Source: Trichoplax sp. H2
Lineage: Eukaryota > Placozoa > Uniplacotomia > Trichoplacea
NCBI GenBank assembly: GCA_003344405.1
Contig: NOWV01000070.1
Coordinates: 186,001 to 250,000 of the forward strand
DNA: 64,000 nucleotides
Direction of reading: 5' to 3'
Position 1 is the stretch's first letter. Each line of letters starts with the position of its first letter. Of this stretch, positions 32,998-45,900 are shown piece by piece. The notes below the pieces were generated by a model, which was given only the letters and a program-made list of their open reading frames with translations, did not search any database and was not told where the DNA came from. The position numbers were made by a program, and so were the translations under genes.

Positions 32998-35900
32998 TTC
33001 TGTACTATAATCAAGGTATTCGACGATGGATCGCTATAGTTAGCCATTAAGAAGAAATAATGTTCGGTTAAATTAACTTGAAACTTGATTGCTTCAAGAA
33101 AATGTAAATCACATAAATTCGAATCTTAAGAAGATTAGCAACTAGCTAATACATGAATAACTACCTGATTAGAACGTGAATCTGCTTGTAGTTCCGCTTC
33201 CAGATTAAAAATAACATTTAAAATTAAATTTTTCACCTGCAAATAATTTATTTTATGAGAAACAAGATCAAAGATCTAAATCACGTTACTATTCCGAAGC
33301 TATTAATACAAGTACGTATATAACTATTAAACGATTACAACCTGAGATCTTTTTAAGTCTTGACCACTTTCTTTAATACTGTCAAATAGCCATCGAAGTT
33401 TATCAGCTATGCTGGCAATTGCCTGCATTGCATTAGAAATGTATTAAAACAAGATAAAAAATAAGATTAGCTCAATTTTAAGTAATAAGCGTCGAATTAC
33501 TGAGTATAGAGAAGTAATTACCAAAGACGATATACTACCTTTCTACTGCTATTCTCAAATGGTGATAGTTGTAGCACAATCATATTTCGAAAGAATAGAA
33601 TAAACATGTACAATATATAATAATCAGACTTTTCATCCGGTTTTTGCCAACTGTTAACAATGTTCAATAATTCAGAAACCTAAGAATTTTAATGACATTC
33701 AAATTATTAGTTGTAAATACCCTTACATACCGTATATCTAATTTTAGCATGGGACTCGAAAAAGCGTACTGATTACAAATTCGGCCGACCCAAGTTGATA
33801 TTGCTAAAGTTTCAGTCTTACCTGTACTTCACTGAAAACATCATAATGGAAGTTGTAGTTATTACCATTCTCTTTCATTAGTTTTCTCATCATAGTACAA
33901 CTAATACACATTATGAAAGCCTTAATGCAACAATGTCATACAAAGCAGAAGATGAATGTAACTAATTATACCTTATATAACTGACGATGGATCTACAGGA
34001 AATTTAACAATAATAATGATTAGCAATTAGTACATCGTATATTCACTACAAAGTACTACATCAAAATTTATTGCAATAAAGTTTACCGTCCTCGCTCACA
34101 ACACGTATCAATTGTAGTTAAATAATAACAATCGTACATATGAGCGGCAATACTGCTGATGCAAGAAGCGATATTGACGGCCTAAAGAGGATAAAATACA
34201 TTAATGTACCGAGAATTATGAAGCTGATCCATACAGTAATTTAATTACATTCACAACTCATTTAAAAAATTATCAATTAAGGTGATCCAATCGACCTGTA
34301 ATTTCCAAACTGAATCTTCAAAGCTGTTCATTATATTGTGACAACAAACTGCAATATCTTTTTCCAGACTATATCAAACATTACAAGATACAGACTAAAA
34401 GTGATTAATTAAGCATATAATATTTTTAATCCTACATAGTTTTACGCTATAGAAAATGCCGATATTTCCACAAGTTACAAACCTTCGGTAGTTGTTATCC
34501 AAAGCAGTGCTACAAAGTATTACTAGTAGAACTTTTTTTTCCAATACATTGTACTCGTTTGGGCTAAAAATTGTCATAATGGGTAATACTTAATAGTTTA
34601 AAATAATAATTACGGCTACTATAATACGCTCATAGATTAAAAATTATGAGCAAGACTTACCACTCTTTCAAGCAGTTTCCTAAAAATTTAAAAGTGTACC
34701 GCAAGTTTTCTACGTAGTTCGGGCGTGGATCTAATTATTTCATTGTTTAAAATAGTAGATTTTTTATACCACATTCGAAGTCGATAGCTAACTACGCGTA
34801 TATGTATGAAATAATATTAATTCATCGAATTGTTATAATTAGAACGCACCATTAGGTTTAACGGAAGTATCGCGTTGAATTGGCAAATTAGCCTTTGACC
34901 TGCAACGATGTCTAATGTGACATAACCATCGTAAACGATATCAGTTCTTTATTGTCAAATACTCATACCTATGATACATTTCTTGAATATCAGTCTCTAA
35001 ATCCAATAAAGACATAATCTTGTCTAGTTCAGCCCCTATAGTTACATTGAAATAATTCAATAGATGTCTACCAAAAAAGCATGTGGAGCAGGTTTAATTC
35101 AAATCTACCGTAACATAACCATGCTTCGAGCAATTTATCGGTAGAGATAATAAAGTCTCGATTGGATGTTTTTCTTTTCTATAGTTACATAGGTAGAATA
35201 AGTCATCTAGAATGATCAGTACATTAGATCTCTATTAATTTGACTTAAACACAAACCCACCTTTGACGAAAGTGTTGACATTAAGAATTGGTAGGCTCCA
35301 GTAACTTGCATAGGATAATTGCTATACAGGACTTCAAATCATAGTTAATGAGATACGTATTCAAAGTAGTTGATAAAACGTCGTGTCTGATAAACTTACT
35401 GTCGTTTAAGGCCAATCTTACACAAGTGGGTAGGAGATCAGTATATAACATATCCGATAAACATCTGCGCCGAATGACATGTTGCAGAATAGCTGATATA
35501 CCTACCAAAAATATTTAGATCAAAATGGTTGACTGACCCCTTCGATACTGTTTGTAGTTATTACTCATAAGTCATGCGCTGGTGAGAAATAAATCTCATC
35601 AAGCAAACCTTGCGGGATATCCACAGATAGTTTATGCAAAAATTGACTCGTTTCATCAGACACAGTTTCAGGGAGAGTAGCTGCTTGTGTATCTGGGACA
35701 GTCTTTAAATAAATGAAGTCAGAATTGTATATTTCTTCGTAGATAGCAAAGATATACGAATTTTGTTACACACATAAGTCCCCGTGAAAAGCGAAACACC
35801 CGGATTAATTTCAGGAATCGAAGTGGTATCAGTGCTTTCAACGACCTAGTCGTATTTTATGATAGAACGTAGAAATGCTAGCCATTCATTCCAATAATAG

Positions 35901-38689
35901 GATTAGATGCTATCATGCAGTACGCTAATGTAGTCCGTGCAATAATTGATAACAATCAAATTAAGTGATAAGTAACAGTTACAAATATTATAGGATTGGA
36001 ATTTTTACCGATATTAAGGCATCGCACATATTTTTGCCATCCTTTTCTATAAAACAGAAATAAAAAATAATTATCAAAATTAATTGCAAACAGAAACTTG
36101 CAAGAGTTAATGAAGTATTTCTCGCTCGGCATGGAAACAAAACGATTACTAACATGATGCAGTAATTTACTTTAAGCACTAATAATATTTAAGATAGATG
36201 AGCCAGGCATTCAGCACAAATCCGTATCTTAAAGTAACAATAATAGTATACGCGTATATATTGCCGAGAAAAAATATCTAGTTAGCCAATAAGAGTTTAC
36301 AGGTTATTAAGCAAAGTATGTCGTGATTCAACTATTTAAATAATAAGTACGCAAAGATCCTCACTATTTTGGAATGCATCTTCGATTGCCTCTTCACGTG
36401 TAATTGTTGTCTCCTAATCACAATTAATAACGTCTGTCAACTCTTCGAAAGAGATCTGATTAATTATATACGATTAATCAAAATGACGATAAAAGCGAAT
36501 GACATAAAATTTACTAATTTATTTTGAAAAAAGATCTTCAATGATAATGATTCAACAAATCAGGCGGAGGTTCTCTATATGAAGTCAATAAATACAGTGT
36601 AGCGCTAACCTGAGTTTTATTTTCGTATTCAGATTGCTCAATTTTTTTCTGCATAGATATGCGTAAGATAAATTGACATGAGCATATGTATTTCGTTGGT
36701 GCTAAATTTATAGTATGGAATATTTTATACATTATTACCCGTTCGGCAGCAATTTCTTTATCTTTCATTTCCTAAAAGTTGAAACGAAATCAAGGTACAA
36801 TGTTAGTCTTTAGGGTACGAGTCATAGGCTCTTATTTAGGTAATGCATCCGCATTTCGTACCTTAACTTTAATTATTCATTAGGTATTTATTATAATATA
36901 CAGAGGAAATACACTACTAATAGCAGCATCGATCACATTGTTTGCTTACGTGTAATACACAAATGTATCTTAGATAGAAGTTTAGAATTACCTTATTTTC
37001 CTTATCTTTGACCAGTTGAGAAAGAGAATAATGATATTCCTGTGCTTCCGTATCGGGATTCTCGTTATTACCTAACCAAGCCTATAATTAATATAAAATA
37101 AAATATTGTAGTCCCCTAAGTATAACGGCCAAAACCTAAACTCGGGCAGTTACTTGCATACTGTTTATGTATATACGCGTATGATGAATCTACTGTACAT
37201 CCTACAGATGCTTAAAATTATTCCTATAACGCACGTAATTCGTAATACTAGTTTACGATAATGTTATTCTTGAAAGTCTAATAAAATCGGTTACGACATC
37301 TGTACATACTATCTATATACAGTATAGTTAATTGTTATTATTATAAGGCTGTAAGTTCGGTATTTTACTAGAATGTGATCTACAAGGAGAAAGTAGAAAA
37401 TGACTATCTGCACCTAGACTGGTGTTGCTAATTAATTATATAATTTACATGCATCAAATTTGAAAATTATCCATGGACCTACCGTATCTTCAAAAGAATC
37501 CAATTCAAGATCCATGCTGTTCGCGGTTCAATGATGGCGCAATATCAACAGTAAATGAAAAAAACATCAGTATGATGCACCTGATAAAGTTTGCGTTCAG
37601 AACTAACAATATCGTATTGAGAGGTAAATCGCTTGAAAATCTATCCTTAAAGTTTCTTAAGTAATAACGTTGTCCCACACTACTGTAGTATGTGATAATA
37701 TTTCTATGGATATTGTTTAATTGATTGTCATCAGTTACACTGCGTATGCAAGGTTGACAGTTTATATAAGTCATTTAAATTTCAACTTAATTGTCATCAG
37801 CTACAGTATGCAAGATTGACTGTTAATATCAGCCATTAAAATTTTAACGGGCTAGTGCTGCTCCTAAGTATTGTAGATCACTTCAACTTTCAAAATTGAA
37901 TTCTTTTCGGATCTTGATTCCTGGCAGCAAATAATCTGCTTGATTTATAAACTCAGTATGGTTGGATTGACAGCAAAGGCTCATTATTATCATGTAGTAT
38001 AATAAGCTACTATGAATCTACGGATAGTGCTTAATTGATCGTCATCAGTTACACTACGTATACAAGGTTGACAGTTTATATCAGTCATTTAAATTTCAAC
38101 TTAATTGATTGTCATCAGCTACAGCATGCAAGGTTGACTGTTTATATCAGTCATTAAAATTTTAACGGGTCAATGCTGCTTATAAATACTGTAGATCACT
38201 TCAACTTTCAAAATTGAATTCTTTTCAGATCTTGATTCCTGACAACAAATAATCTGCTTGATTTATAAACTCAGCATGATTGGATTGACAGCAAAGGCTC
38301 ATAATTTTACTGTATTACATACTGTACATATAGGCATTGATGCAAAAGTAAGACTACAAACTATTTCATGAGGTGATCATGTATCATACTTTTCTAATGA
38401 TGTTAATAAAATTTGCGTTGCATAGCTGATGTGCATCATGTATAATCCATAGCGCAGTGATTCGCTACTAACTACAGTATTGTCCTATTATCGATTCAGC
38501 TTACTACACAGGTAAACAGGACTATAAAATTGAAGATTGAATCAAATCAATTTCAGGCTAAATGAAGTCAATAGAGATGTTTATTTACCTGCTATTATGT
38601 GCAGGTGAAGATTGCAATGCATTCCCAGTATCGTCACTCATGTCTGACATGCCATCTAAATCAAATCGGTAAGTCTTTTTGTCGGCCAT
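32998..38689 (-). CDS. Unidentified multi-exon gene with helical repeat-like protein
   Basis: Many short minus-strand exons have good splice sites and matching phases. The probable start exon is 38589-38689 (MADKKTYRFDLDGMSDMSDD). An acidic/basic N-terminal segment follows in 36992-37081, 36739-36771, 36610-36648, 36351-36413, 36009-36041, 35774-35845 and 35609-35702. A helical body then starts in the exon ending at 35492 (AILQHVIRRRCLSDMLYTDL) and continues towards 32998 with segments such as NVTIGAELDKIMSLLDLETD, SPNEYNVLEKKVLLVILC, SFEDSVWKLQ, VSELLNIVNSWQK and SIADKLRWLFDSIKESG. The helices look HEAT/ARM-like with no catalytic motif. I cannot name it. An SLF2/FAM178-type SMC5-SMC6 localisation factor is one weak possibility, from a remembered likeness of the C-terminal helical part. 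The junction between the first exon and 37081 is out of phase, so an exon is missing from my model. The exons between 34.6 and 35.3 kb and the 3' end (about 32.8-33.0 kb) are unresolved. Confidence 0.6.
37718..38301. repeat. Direct duplication, about 270 bp, period about 315 bp
   Basis: 37718-37986 and 38033-38301 are about 90% alike, sharing TTGTCATCAGTTACACT, TCAATTTAAATTTCAACTT-like and TAATCTGCTTGATTTATAAA blocks. Inside each copy a shorter unit of about 65 bp (GTCATCAG...CAAG.TTGAC...TCAG.CATT) is itself duplicated. The array lies in the first intron of the unidentified gene. Confidence 0.88.
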
Positions 38690-38914
38690 GTGGTGCTTTC
38701 CTCTCACAGGCTGATAAATGAGATCAGTAACGAGAAATAAGTTCTTGCGTGCTGTGCAGTATCAATAGGAATGGCGAATATTTCACTTCAACGTTCGAAT
38801 TTTGAGAACCATTAAAAGGCCAAATAGCAATCTTTTGAATTGACTGTAGCTAGATCTACTACTAGTGATTCGTTTCAAATTTAAGATATAAATATAGGTA
38901 TCTCAGCTCTCAGC

Positions 38915-38981
38915 AGCTGCAGCAGAATTTCTTAGTCCAGAAGAGCTGGAGTTTCGTCAGCAGCAAAAACACCTTCTGTTT
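38915..38981 (+). other. Possible isolated coding exon
   Basis: An open stretch bounded by a CTCTCAG acceptor and a G|GTAAGC donor translates to an Ala/Glu/Gln-rich helix (AAAAEFLSPEELEFRQQQK...HLLFG). It looks more protein-like than its surroundings, but I found no partner exon on either side. It could be an exon of an unassembled gene, a relic or chance. Confidence 0.25.
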
Positions 38982-41900
38982 GGTAAGCTCGTCAACCTTA
39001 TCAAGGCCAAATTAAGGCAGTAGGAAGTTACCGATAAAGCGAATGATAGATACTGTATAATCTTACTGTATTTGTACGTAGATCAAAGCTTGAACTGATG
39101 GTTTATGATGGGACAGTTATCCAATACGCGTGGTATGTCTTTTAAGGCGCCAATTGGCAACGATGATCGGTCTGCGATGGCTATCCAGCGACACAAATTT
39201 GACTGTCCTGGCTAAAAGTAACACCTAGCTGTGCTGAAGTGCTGACCCTCTTGACAGAAGTGCAGCTGTAGCTATATTCAGAATCGAATCAGTATTGACC
39301 AGATTGAAGTTGGAATGGATAGTTTATGATGATTATGAACTTAATGGACTTTTCAAATCGTGAAATGTTTACAACACTTGATCTGCATTTGCTAACGACT
39401 GGCCGAGCTAGTTGAGAACACCTTAACGTGGTGATCGCTTTGACAAAACTACAGCCGACAAAGTTGATAACAGCTATAACCAATAGCTCTCTAGTTGAAG
39501 GATTGGATATGACCCAGATCAAGGCTTGACTTGATGATGGACGATTGTTATCATAGGCTTTTTACGTTGGTAAAAGATCCAAAAATGGCCAACATGCGAT
39601 TGCTGTCCTCTGTAGCAAGTTTGAGAAGTTGGGCCCGTTCTTACCACAGTATAGAAACACTGATGTAGTACGGTAACCGTAGTAACCGTGTAGTGTGTTC
39701 GGCATGATTCTGTGGATCGGGGTAGTTTAGACTGTACAGTCTACGATTCTAATGATGAACAGCCGTGTTATACTGAACTATGTACTGCAGTGTACTGTAA
39801 CAGCACCAATAGTGATGAACCGTCATGGAGCAGTTTATGGCTGGAAATTTGCAATATGGCTAGGCGAGGGATTTGCATCAAATCCAGTAGCCTATCAAGG
39901 TTAAGTGAAGTCCAATAGTCTATTGGACTGGATGCAGAGATTCTTTTTTACTCTCGCTGTAGGCAATACTCAAGTCTTGCAAGTTTTCTCCCTTTCATTT
40001 TTGATATATTTATTTGCAGGCAAACCATGCAATGACGTAACCTTGACAAAAACGAATATGGCGGGAGAAAACGTAGGCATTTATATTGGAGTGTAGTATA
40101 CAGATTCAAGAACGTTAAGGTACGAGTTAGACTCATGCTTGCTACTATGAGATGTTAGTTCATGTCTTTTACAGTTTGATGAAGAGTTGGCAATTCTGAA
40201 TTTCTGGTACACGCTATGGCGTGCGCAAGATCTTCCTTAATAATTCGTTGTTGTGCAGGATCATTCAACTATAAGGGGTGTATGTCGGATCTTATGGATG
40301 GTGATGGCTAAGGTAGGAAATGGATTCATACTTGCTATAACGAGCTCTTAAGAAGTCATGGATCATTAAATGTACTCGTAGCCCATGTCTTGATGGCATC
40401 AGCATCAAATATGGATAAAAGATTCCTAGCCCTCAAGCAAGTAATGTGATCTACTATTAACAACAGGAATCAACATCAATATGCTATACGACTCCGCTAA
40501 TACTGGACGTATGTCTAAAATAAGAATCTAAATTATGGTAGTCATGTTTTGTGTTCGTCAAGTACGTCAATAATCGAGAAAGGTCCTGTTTAACCTTAAG
40601 CAAGTATTATTTATGTACAACTGCTATCTCTTCCATTGGATTGCAACTGTAACTATATTGAATAATACAGTATAGGTAGTAGTCGCGCATCACTATGCTC
40701 CATTCTATAACTTTATGCTGTAATAATGATCAAAGATTATCTTTGGGGTAAAGCTAATTGCCAATGTATTAAATATGAGCATTTAGCGTCAATATGTACT
40801 ACAGTTCAATAAAGAACTGATAATTCTTCAAACCTCCGTTTCGTGCTTCAATGATGTCGATATTATACTCCTGGAATCATTCCAGCTAATGACACTAGTG
40901 ATGAGTTAGGGTTAAGAATCCATATACACTACAACTCGATCAGCTCACACCATGGTGCGTGGAAGAACTTTGATAATTCAAGTAACTCAACTATTTAAGT
41001 ATATTTCGAATGTAATTGGTGGCAATGGCTAGTTGGATTCTATCAAGGACTCGTTGAATATCCCTGATTACGGTACGAAATGGACTCATGCTTGCTACAC
41101 GAGCTCTTAATTCATGGCTCTCAGCTCAATCTAATCAGAATTTGCAATTGTGAAATTCTTGTAGTAAAGATCATTTTGTACTGCAGTGTTGTCGATATTA
41201 GTCCATCAATCCACACACCATGCCGTGCCGTGCACAACATATTCGACAGGAATTCAACTATACGTATCTATTTCGATTTGATGGATGCTGATGGCTGCTT
41301 GGATTTTATCAAGAACTTGTTAGAAGTGGATAATTAATACAAAGTACGTGGATCTGTAACAACACAGGACAAGGAATGTCTACTAGACTGATTTTGAGTT
41401 GATGCGTACATTACTGTAGTTGCCTCATAAAATGTTACCAATGCCGCCAGTATATCGCTTTCATTTTGCAATCAATTTAAGATATCTGGCACAAGACTTC
41501 ATCAGTTTACTATTTACAATTGACCAGCCCTCGTCCTCATTCATATTTCAGCATCCAAGTAAATTAGAACTGCTGGAGTTTAGAGGTCCATGACTCAGGA
41601 GTGTAACAGGTGCCGTATGGAATGGACTCTTGAGATAGCGATCTGATACTATTGGAAAATAAACTGGAAAGAGGTCAAAATTGCAGTAGCTTTTCTCTCA
41701 TAAATCAATGTTTCAACGAATGAGACGAGATCTTTCCTCAATGCAGTCTAGTACATAGGACAAAGGAACGGCCAATTACATCTTCGGTATAACCTGCAAT
41801 GAACATATGTATGTCTGAGTTCGTTAATTAATAAGAAAATTTCAGAAATTGAACCAACTCTTATTGTATGCTCAATGGAAAAGGAAATCAATTTAGAAAT

Positions 41901-42236
41901 AGTAATTTAAGAATGTGATAATATAAAAAATGAGAATCTTCTTCAAAAAGTTATAAAGTAAATATTTACGCTGAGTAAGTTTAATACCACCGTAAACTAA
42001 ATGTTTTTTTCTTTTGTGTTAATGCATTTTTTTCCATGCCTTCTACAGGAGAGACTCCATTAACAATAATAAATACCATGACAAATTTTGCCACAGCCAA
42101 TCGTTATGGACTCGTTCCAAAGCCTAACACATTTTACAATAGGTGAAAAGGGTCAAATTATTTTGACAGGCTGTCGTGCTTTTGCTCCTAGCAGTGAAAA
42201 CATCAATTACTTTTCACAAGTAATTTGCACCCAATT

Positions 42237-42580
42237 GATGCATGCAAACGATTACAGTATATTCAAGTATAACTTCCGTAACAATGTAGTAAAGGAGTAA
42301 TTAGTTTATTGCCTTTTAAAATTATTTCAAAAGCTATGACAGACAGACAGCTCAAGGTGTAGAGGATTATATAATATAGTTTGCACCTAGTTGATGGGGA
42401 TTAGCAGATTTCGTACCGATACAATTGCATGATAACGATTTTACAGTATACTGGTATTCAAGTACAACTTCCGTAATAATAATTCCCTAATTTTAATGTA
42501 GTACAGGGGTAATTGGTTTATTGCCTTTAAAATCATTTCAAAGCTATAATAGATAACTCAAGATTTAGAGGATTATATAA
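42237..42580. repeat. Direct duplication of about 150 bp
   Basis: 42237-42380 and 42422-42580 share, in order, ACGATT-ACAGTATA, TTCAAGTA-AACTTCCGTAA, GTAATT-GTTTATTGCCTTT and TAGAGGATTATATAA. The frame at 42088-42300 lies across the first copy and has no splice support. Confidence 0.8.
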
Positions 42581-42927
42581 GGATACCAACTCATTAACCA
42601 GTACATTTAGCGTACTTAGAAATCAGCAAGTATATCGAGTAAGTTGAAATTTAACCTGTGGAATCAAGTTATAAAATTTTTACTTCGGATAGAAAGTACA
42701 GTAAATTTCCATCATCGTCAACAATTCGTATCTTTTAAACTTAATCAGTTATCGTGCGAATTTGCACTTATCATATCGATACTCTAAAAATCTTCATTAC
42801 AGTGCATGAATTAGTGAACAGATATTGTGGCAATTTTCTACTACATTACAATGAATCTATATACACTAATATTTCTGATTGGCATAGGCAATATTAACAA
42901 TCCTCTTCAACAGGATATTTACTCGTC

Positions 42928-45900
42928 ATGATCAAGAATGCAAATAAAAGCAATGAGAAAAATAATATTCAGGTTGCGGTCCGATGTCGGTATGGTTGCG
43001 CAAACAGTAGTTTGATCTACGTGCTAAAAATAAAATCAAAATATTAATTTATTAGTACAACTTTGGATAGAAGGCTTATTAATGTTGATAGCAAGTTTAA
43101 AATAAAGCAGGATATTTATTTACCCTGCAACAAATGTAGATTAGTTGCATCGTTATTGTACGCCCGTATCTTGCTGTTTTAATAATATAGGGAAGCAATG
43201 ACAGAAATGATCATTATTTTCTGATATACTGATATACATTTCAGCCCTATTCCATTGCCAGATCGAGGAAGTAATCTAAACGTAGAAATTATAAATGATC
43301 GACAAGAATTACGCCTCCACTTAAACGATAAATCGACTAAAATTTATACCTTTGATCGGATTTTTACACCTGAAACTAATCAATTGAATATCTATAAGTC
43401 CATGGTTATGCCTATGATAGAAGAAGTTTTAGAAGGCTACAATTGTACTCTATTTGCGTGAGTATCGTCGAAATCTCCATTTTTAACCTAGCTATAAAAG
43501 TAATAGGTCACTTTAATAATGATGATAGTGTGGCATGAGCTCTATTATAAAAATTGATGAAGGAAAGGGAGTAGGATTTAATCATCGCGATCGTTGATTA
43601 TCTTGTCCAGTTGAAAGCCTTCCTTTGTGAATGAATAGTTTTGCTATAATAATTTCCTTAGTGATTTAAAAGTTGGATCAAATACAGATCTTGAGATTGA
43701 TTTTGACGGTATTAATGTAATTCATCATGAATATTCAATTGAATTAACATTTTTTATGAAGGTATGGTCAAACAGGCACAGGTAAAACACATACTATGAT
43801 TGGCCAACGAGATGATCAGGCTTTTTTATCATGGGAAGATGTAAGTTAATTACGTCTATAGTTATTATCTTGAACTTTTTTCCCCATTAATGCGAAGATA
43901 GTGTAAGAAGTAAGAAATAGCAAGATGTTATTTGCTATTTGATGCTTGAAATTAAAGTGCACCGAATGTGTTTCCTTCAACACTAGGATCCCAAGGCTGG
44001 AATAATACCAAGAGCACTAGGGCAACTATTTGATCGATTAGAAGCAATGGATGTAAGTTTATTAAATCAATTACAGGTGCTCCTTGGCAGTTACATAATA
44101 TATATATACTAAGGCTAGAATTAGAATTGCGCCCAAAAAGATTCATTATGGCTTTGGCAAGACCTACTTATACTACGTAGATCTGTTACAGTTACAAAAA
44201 GTAGAGTAAACCCTTATCCAAGGCCATAAAGTATATGACTTTAACAATTATTTATTCTTTAGGGCGATTACACTATGAGGATATCATATCTAGAATTATA
44301 CAATGAAGATATTTATGATTTGTTATGTCTTGGAAACATTGAAAGCCAGAAAAAATTAAGAATCTTTGAGGATTCATCCAAAAAAGTAAACAACTATATA
44401 AAATCATACCTTCCAGTCGCTTCTCTCGGATAAAAAAACTTGGATATTCTATGTTACCCTTATAAGAATAAAAATATCTAGACGTTGATAGAAATATCCT
44501 TTAATATAATCATTAATTACATTTTATTGCAAGATGATGTATCAGCTTTTATAGACTATCATATTAGGATCATCTTGACCGATTATAACAAAAAATTAAT
44601 ACGTGTATAGGGCAAAGTAGTTGTACATGGTGCCGAGGAAGTACTTATTCGATGCAAAAATGAAGCCTTTGACGTGCTGAACAGGGGAGCAGCTAGACGG
44701 CAGATTGCTGAAACAGAATTAAATGCAAGTTCAAGGTAAGAAGAAATCAAACTGAAAGAAAAGTAATCGTAGTGATTCTTTACAAATTTGAACCACAAGC
44801 GGCTATAAACAAAAATCTATAAAAATTCTTATTTATACTTTTGTAGCCGTTCTCATACTTTGCTAACCATTAGTATGGAAATGAAGGACAAAGGATTTTC
44901 AACTGCGGAATTTCCTAAGGAAGAAACTATGAAGATTGGTAAACTCAATCTGGTAATTAATTTTCCTTAAATCTTTTCAGTGTAGTGCCATTTCATTAAC
45001 AATACCATACTGGATTTAGATCGATTTAGCTGGAAGTGAGAATATTAGCCGCTCTGGTGCTTCAGAGCGAAGAGCACGAGAAGCTGGTAATATTAAATCC
45101 AGTTAATGCTTTTCCGTTTATCCCAGAACAATTAATATATGATAAATATGTCACAGATTCACTAGATATATTTCTTTACCTTACATAAATCTGAAATAGC
45201 AATCTAGCATAATCATTCCACATGTCATTTATAGTGTTTCGGTAACTAGCGTATTTAAAATCTGTTTCATAGGATAGTATTCTTATGTTTATGTGCATGT
45301 ATTACTTAAATTAAAACAAAGTTTATATAAGCTATGATCAAGCAATTAATGATTCCATTATTGTCTGTATAATAACAGTCAAAACGACTCGTGGGAAATG
45401 TCATAGTAAATCGAATAATATTCATTTCTAACATTTCTGTTTAATTTTATTAAAACGCTAATATTTAGGCAATATAAACCAAAGTTTATTGACGCTAGGT
45501 CGGGTTATTAATGCTCTCGTAGATGGCAAATCGCATATACCGTATAGGTTAGATCAACGATAGACCAACACGATATGATTAAACTTTCATCAACGCAATA
45601 TCTATTCATGCAATATACTATTACTATAATTGATCAGAGAAAGTAAGTTAACTCGATTATTACAAGATTCTTTGGGAGGACAGACCAAAACATCAATTAT
45701 TGCTACCATTTCCTTGCAATCGCGTGATCTAGAGGTATTGAGTAAGTTGAATCATCATGACTTGCAAGAGATGCAAAACTACGCTTTAGATTCGGATAAT
45801 ATTTTTCTTCAGCTAATTTCTTACATTAAATATAAGGAAACGGTAAGTACTTTAGAGTATGCTCGAAGAGCTAAGAAGATCACCAACAAACCTGAAGTGA

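Larger units (their letters stand above)
38690..42927. other. Repeat-rich intergenic region upstream of two divergent genes
   Basis: This 4.2-kb region separates the start of the unidentified minus-strand gene from the kinesin-5 paralogue on the plus strand. Strongly diverged direct repeats recur between about 39.1 and 41.7 kb, recognisable by GGACTCATGCTTGCTAC-type blocks near 40130, 40325 and 41085 and by TTGGATT(C/T)TATCAAG blocks near 41030 and 41290. Apart from a possible isolated exon at 38915, no gene was seen. Confidence 0.5.

Noticed and set aside
42088-42300. 70-codon frame upstream of the kinesin-5 start
   Set aside because: It overlaps a direct duplication whose second copy does not keep the frame, and it is not spliced to the motor exons.
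43952-44798. Minus-strand frames within the kinesin motor exons
   Set aside because: They are antisense shadows of well-supported plus-strand motor exons.
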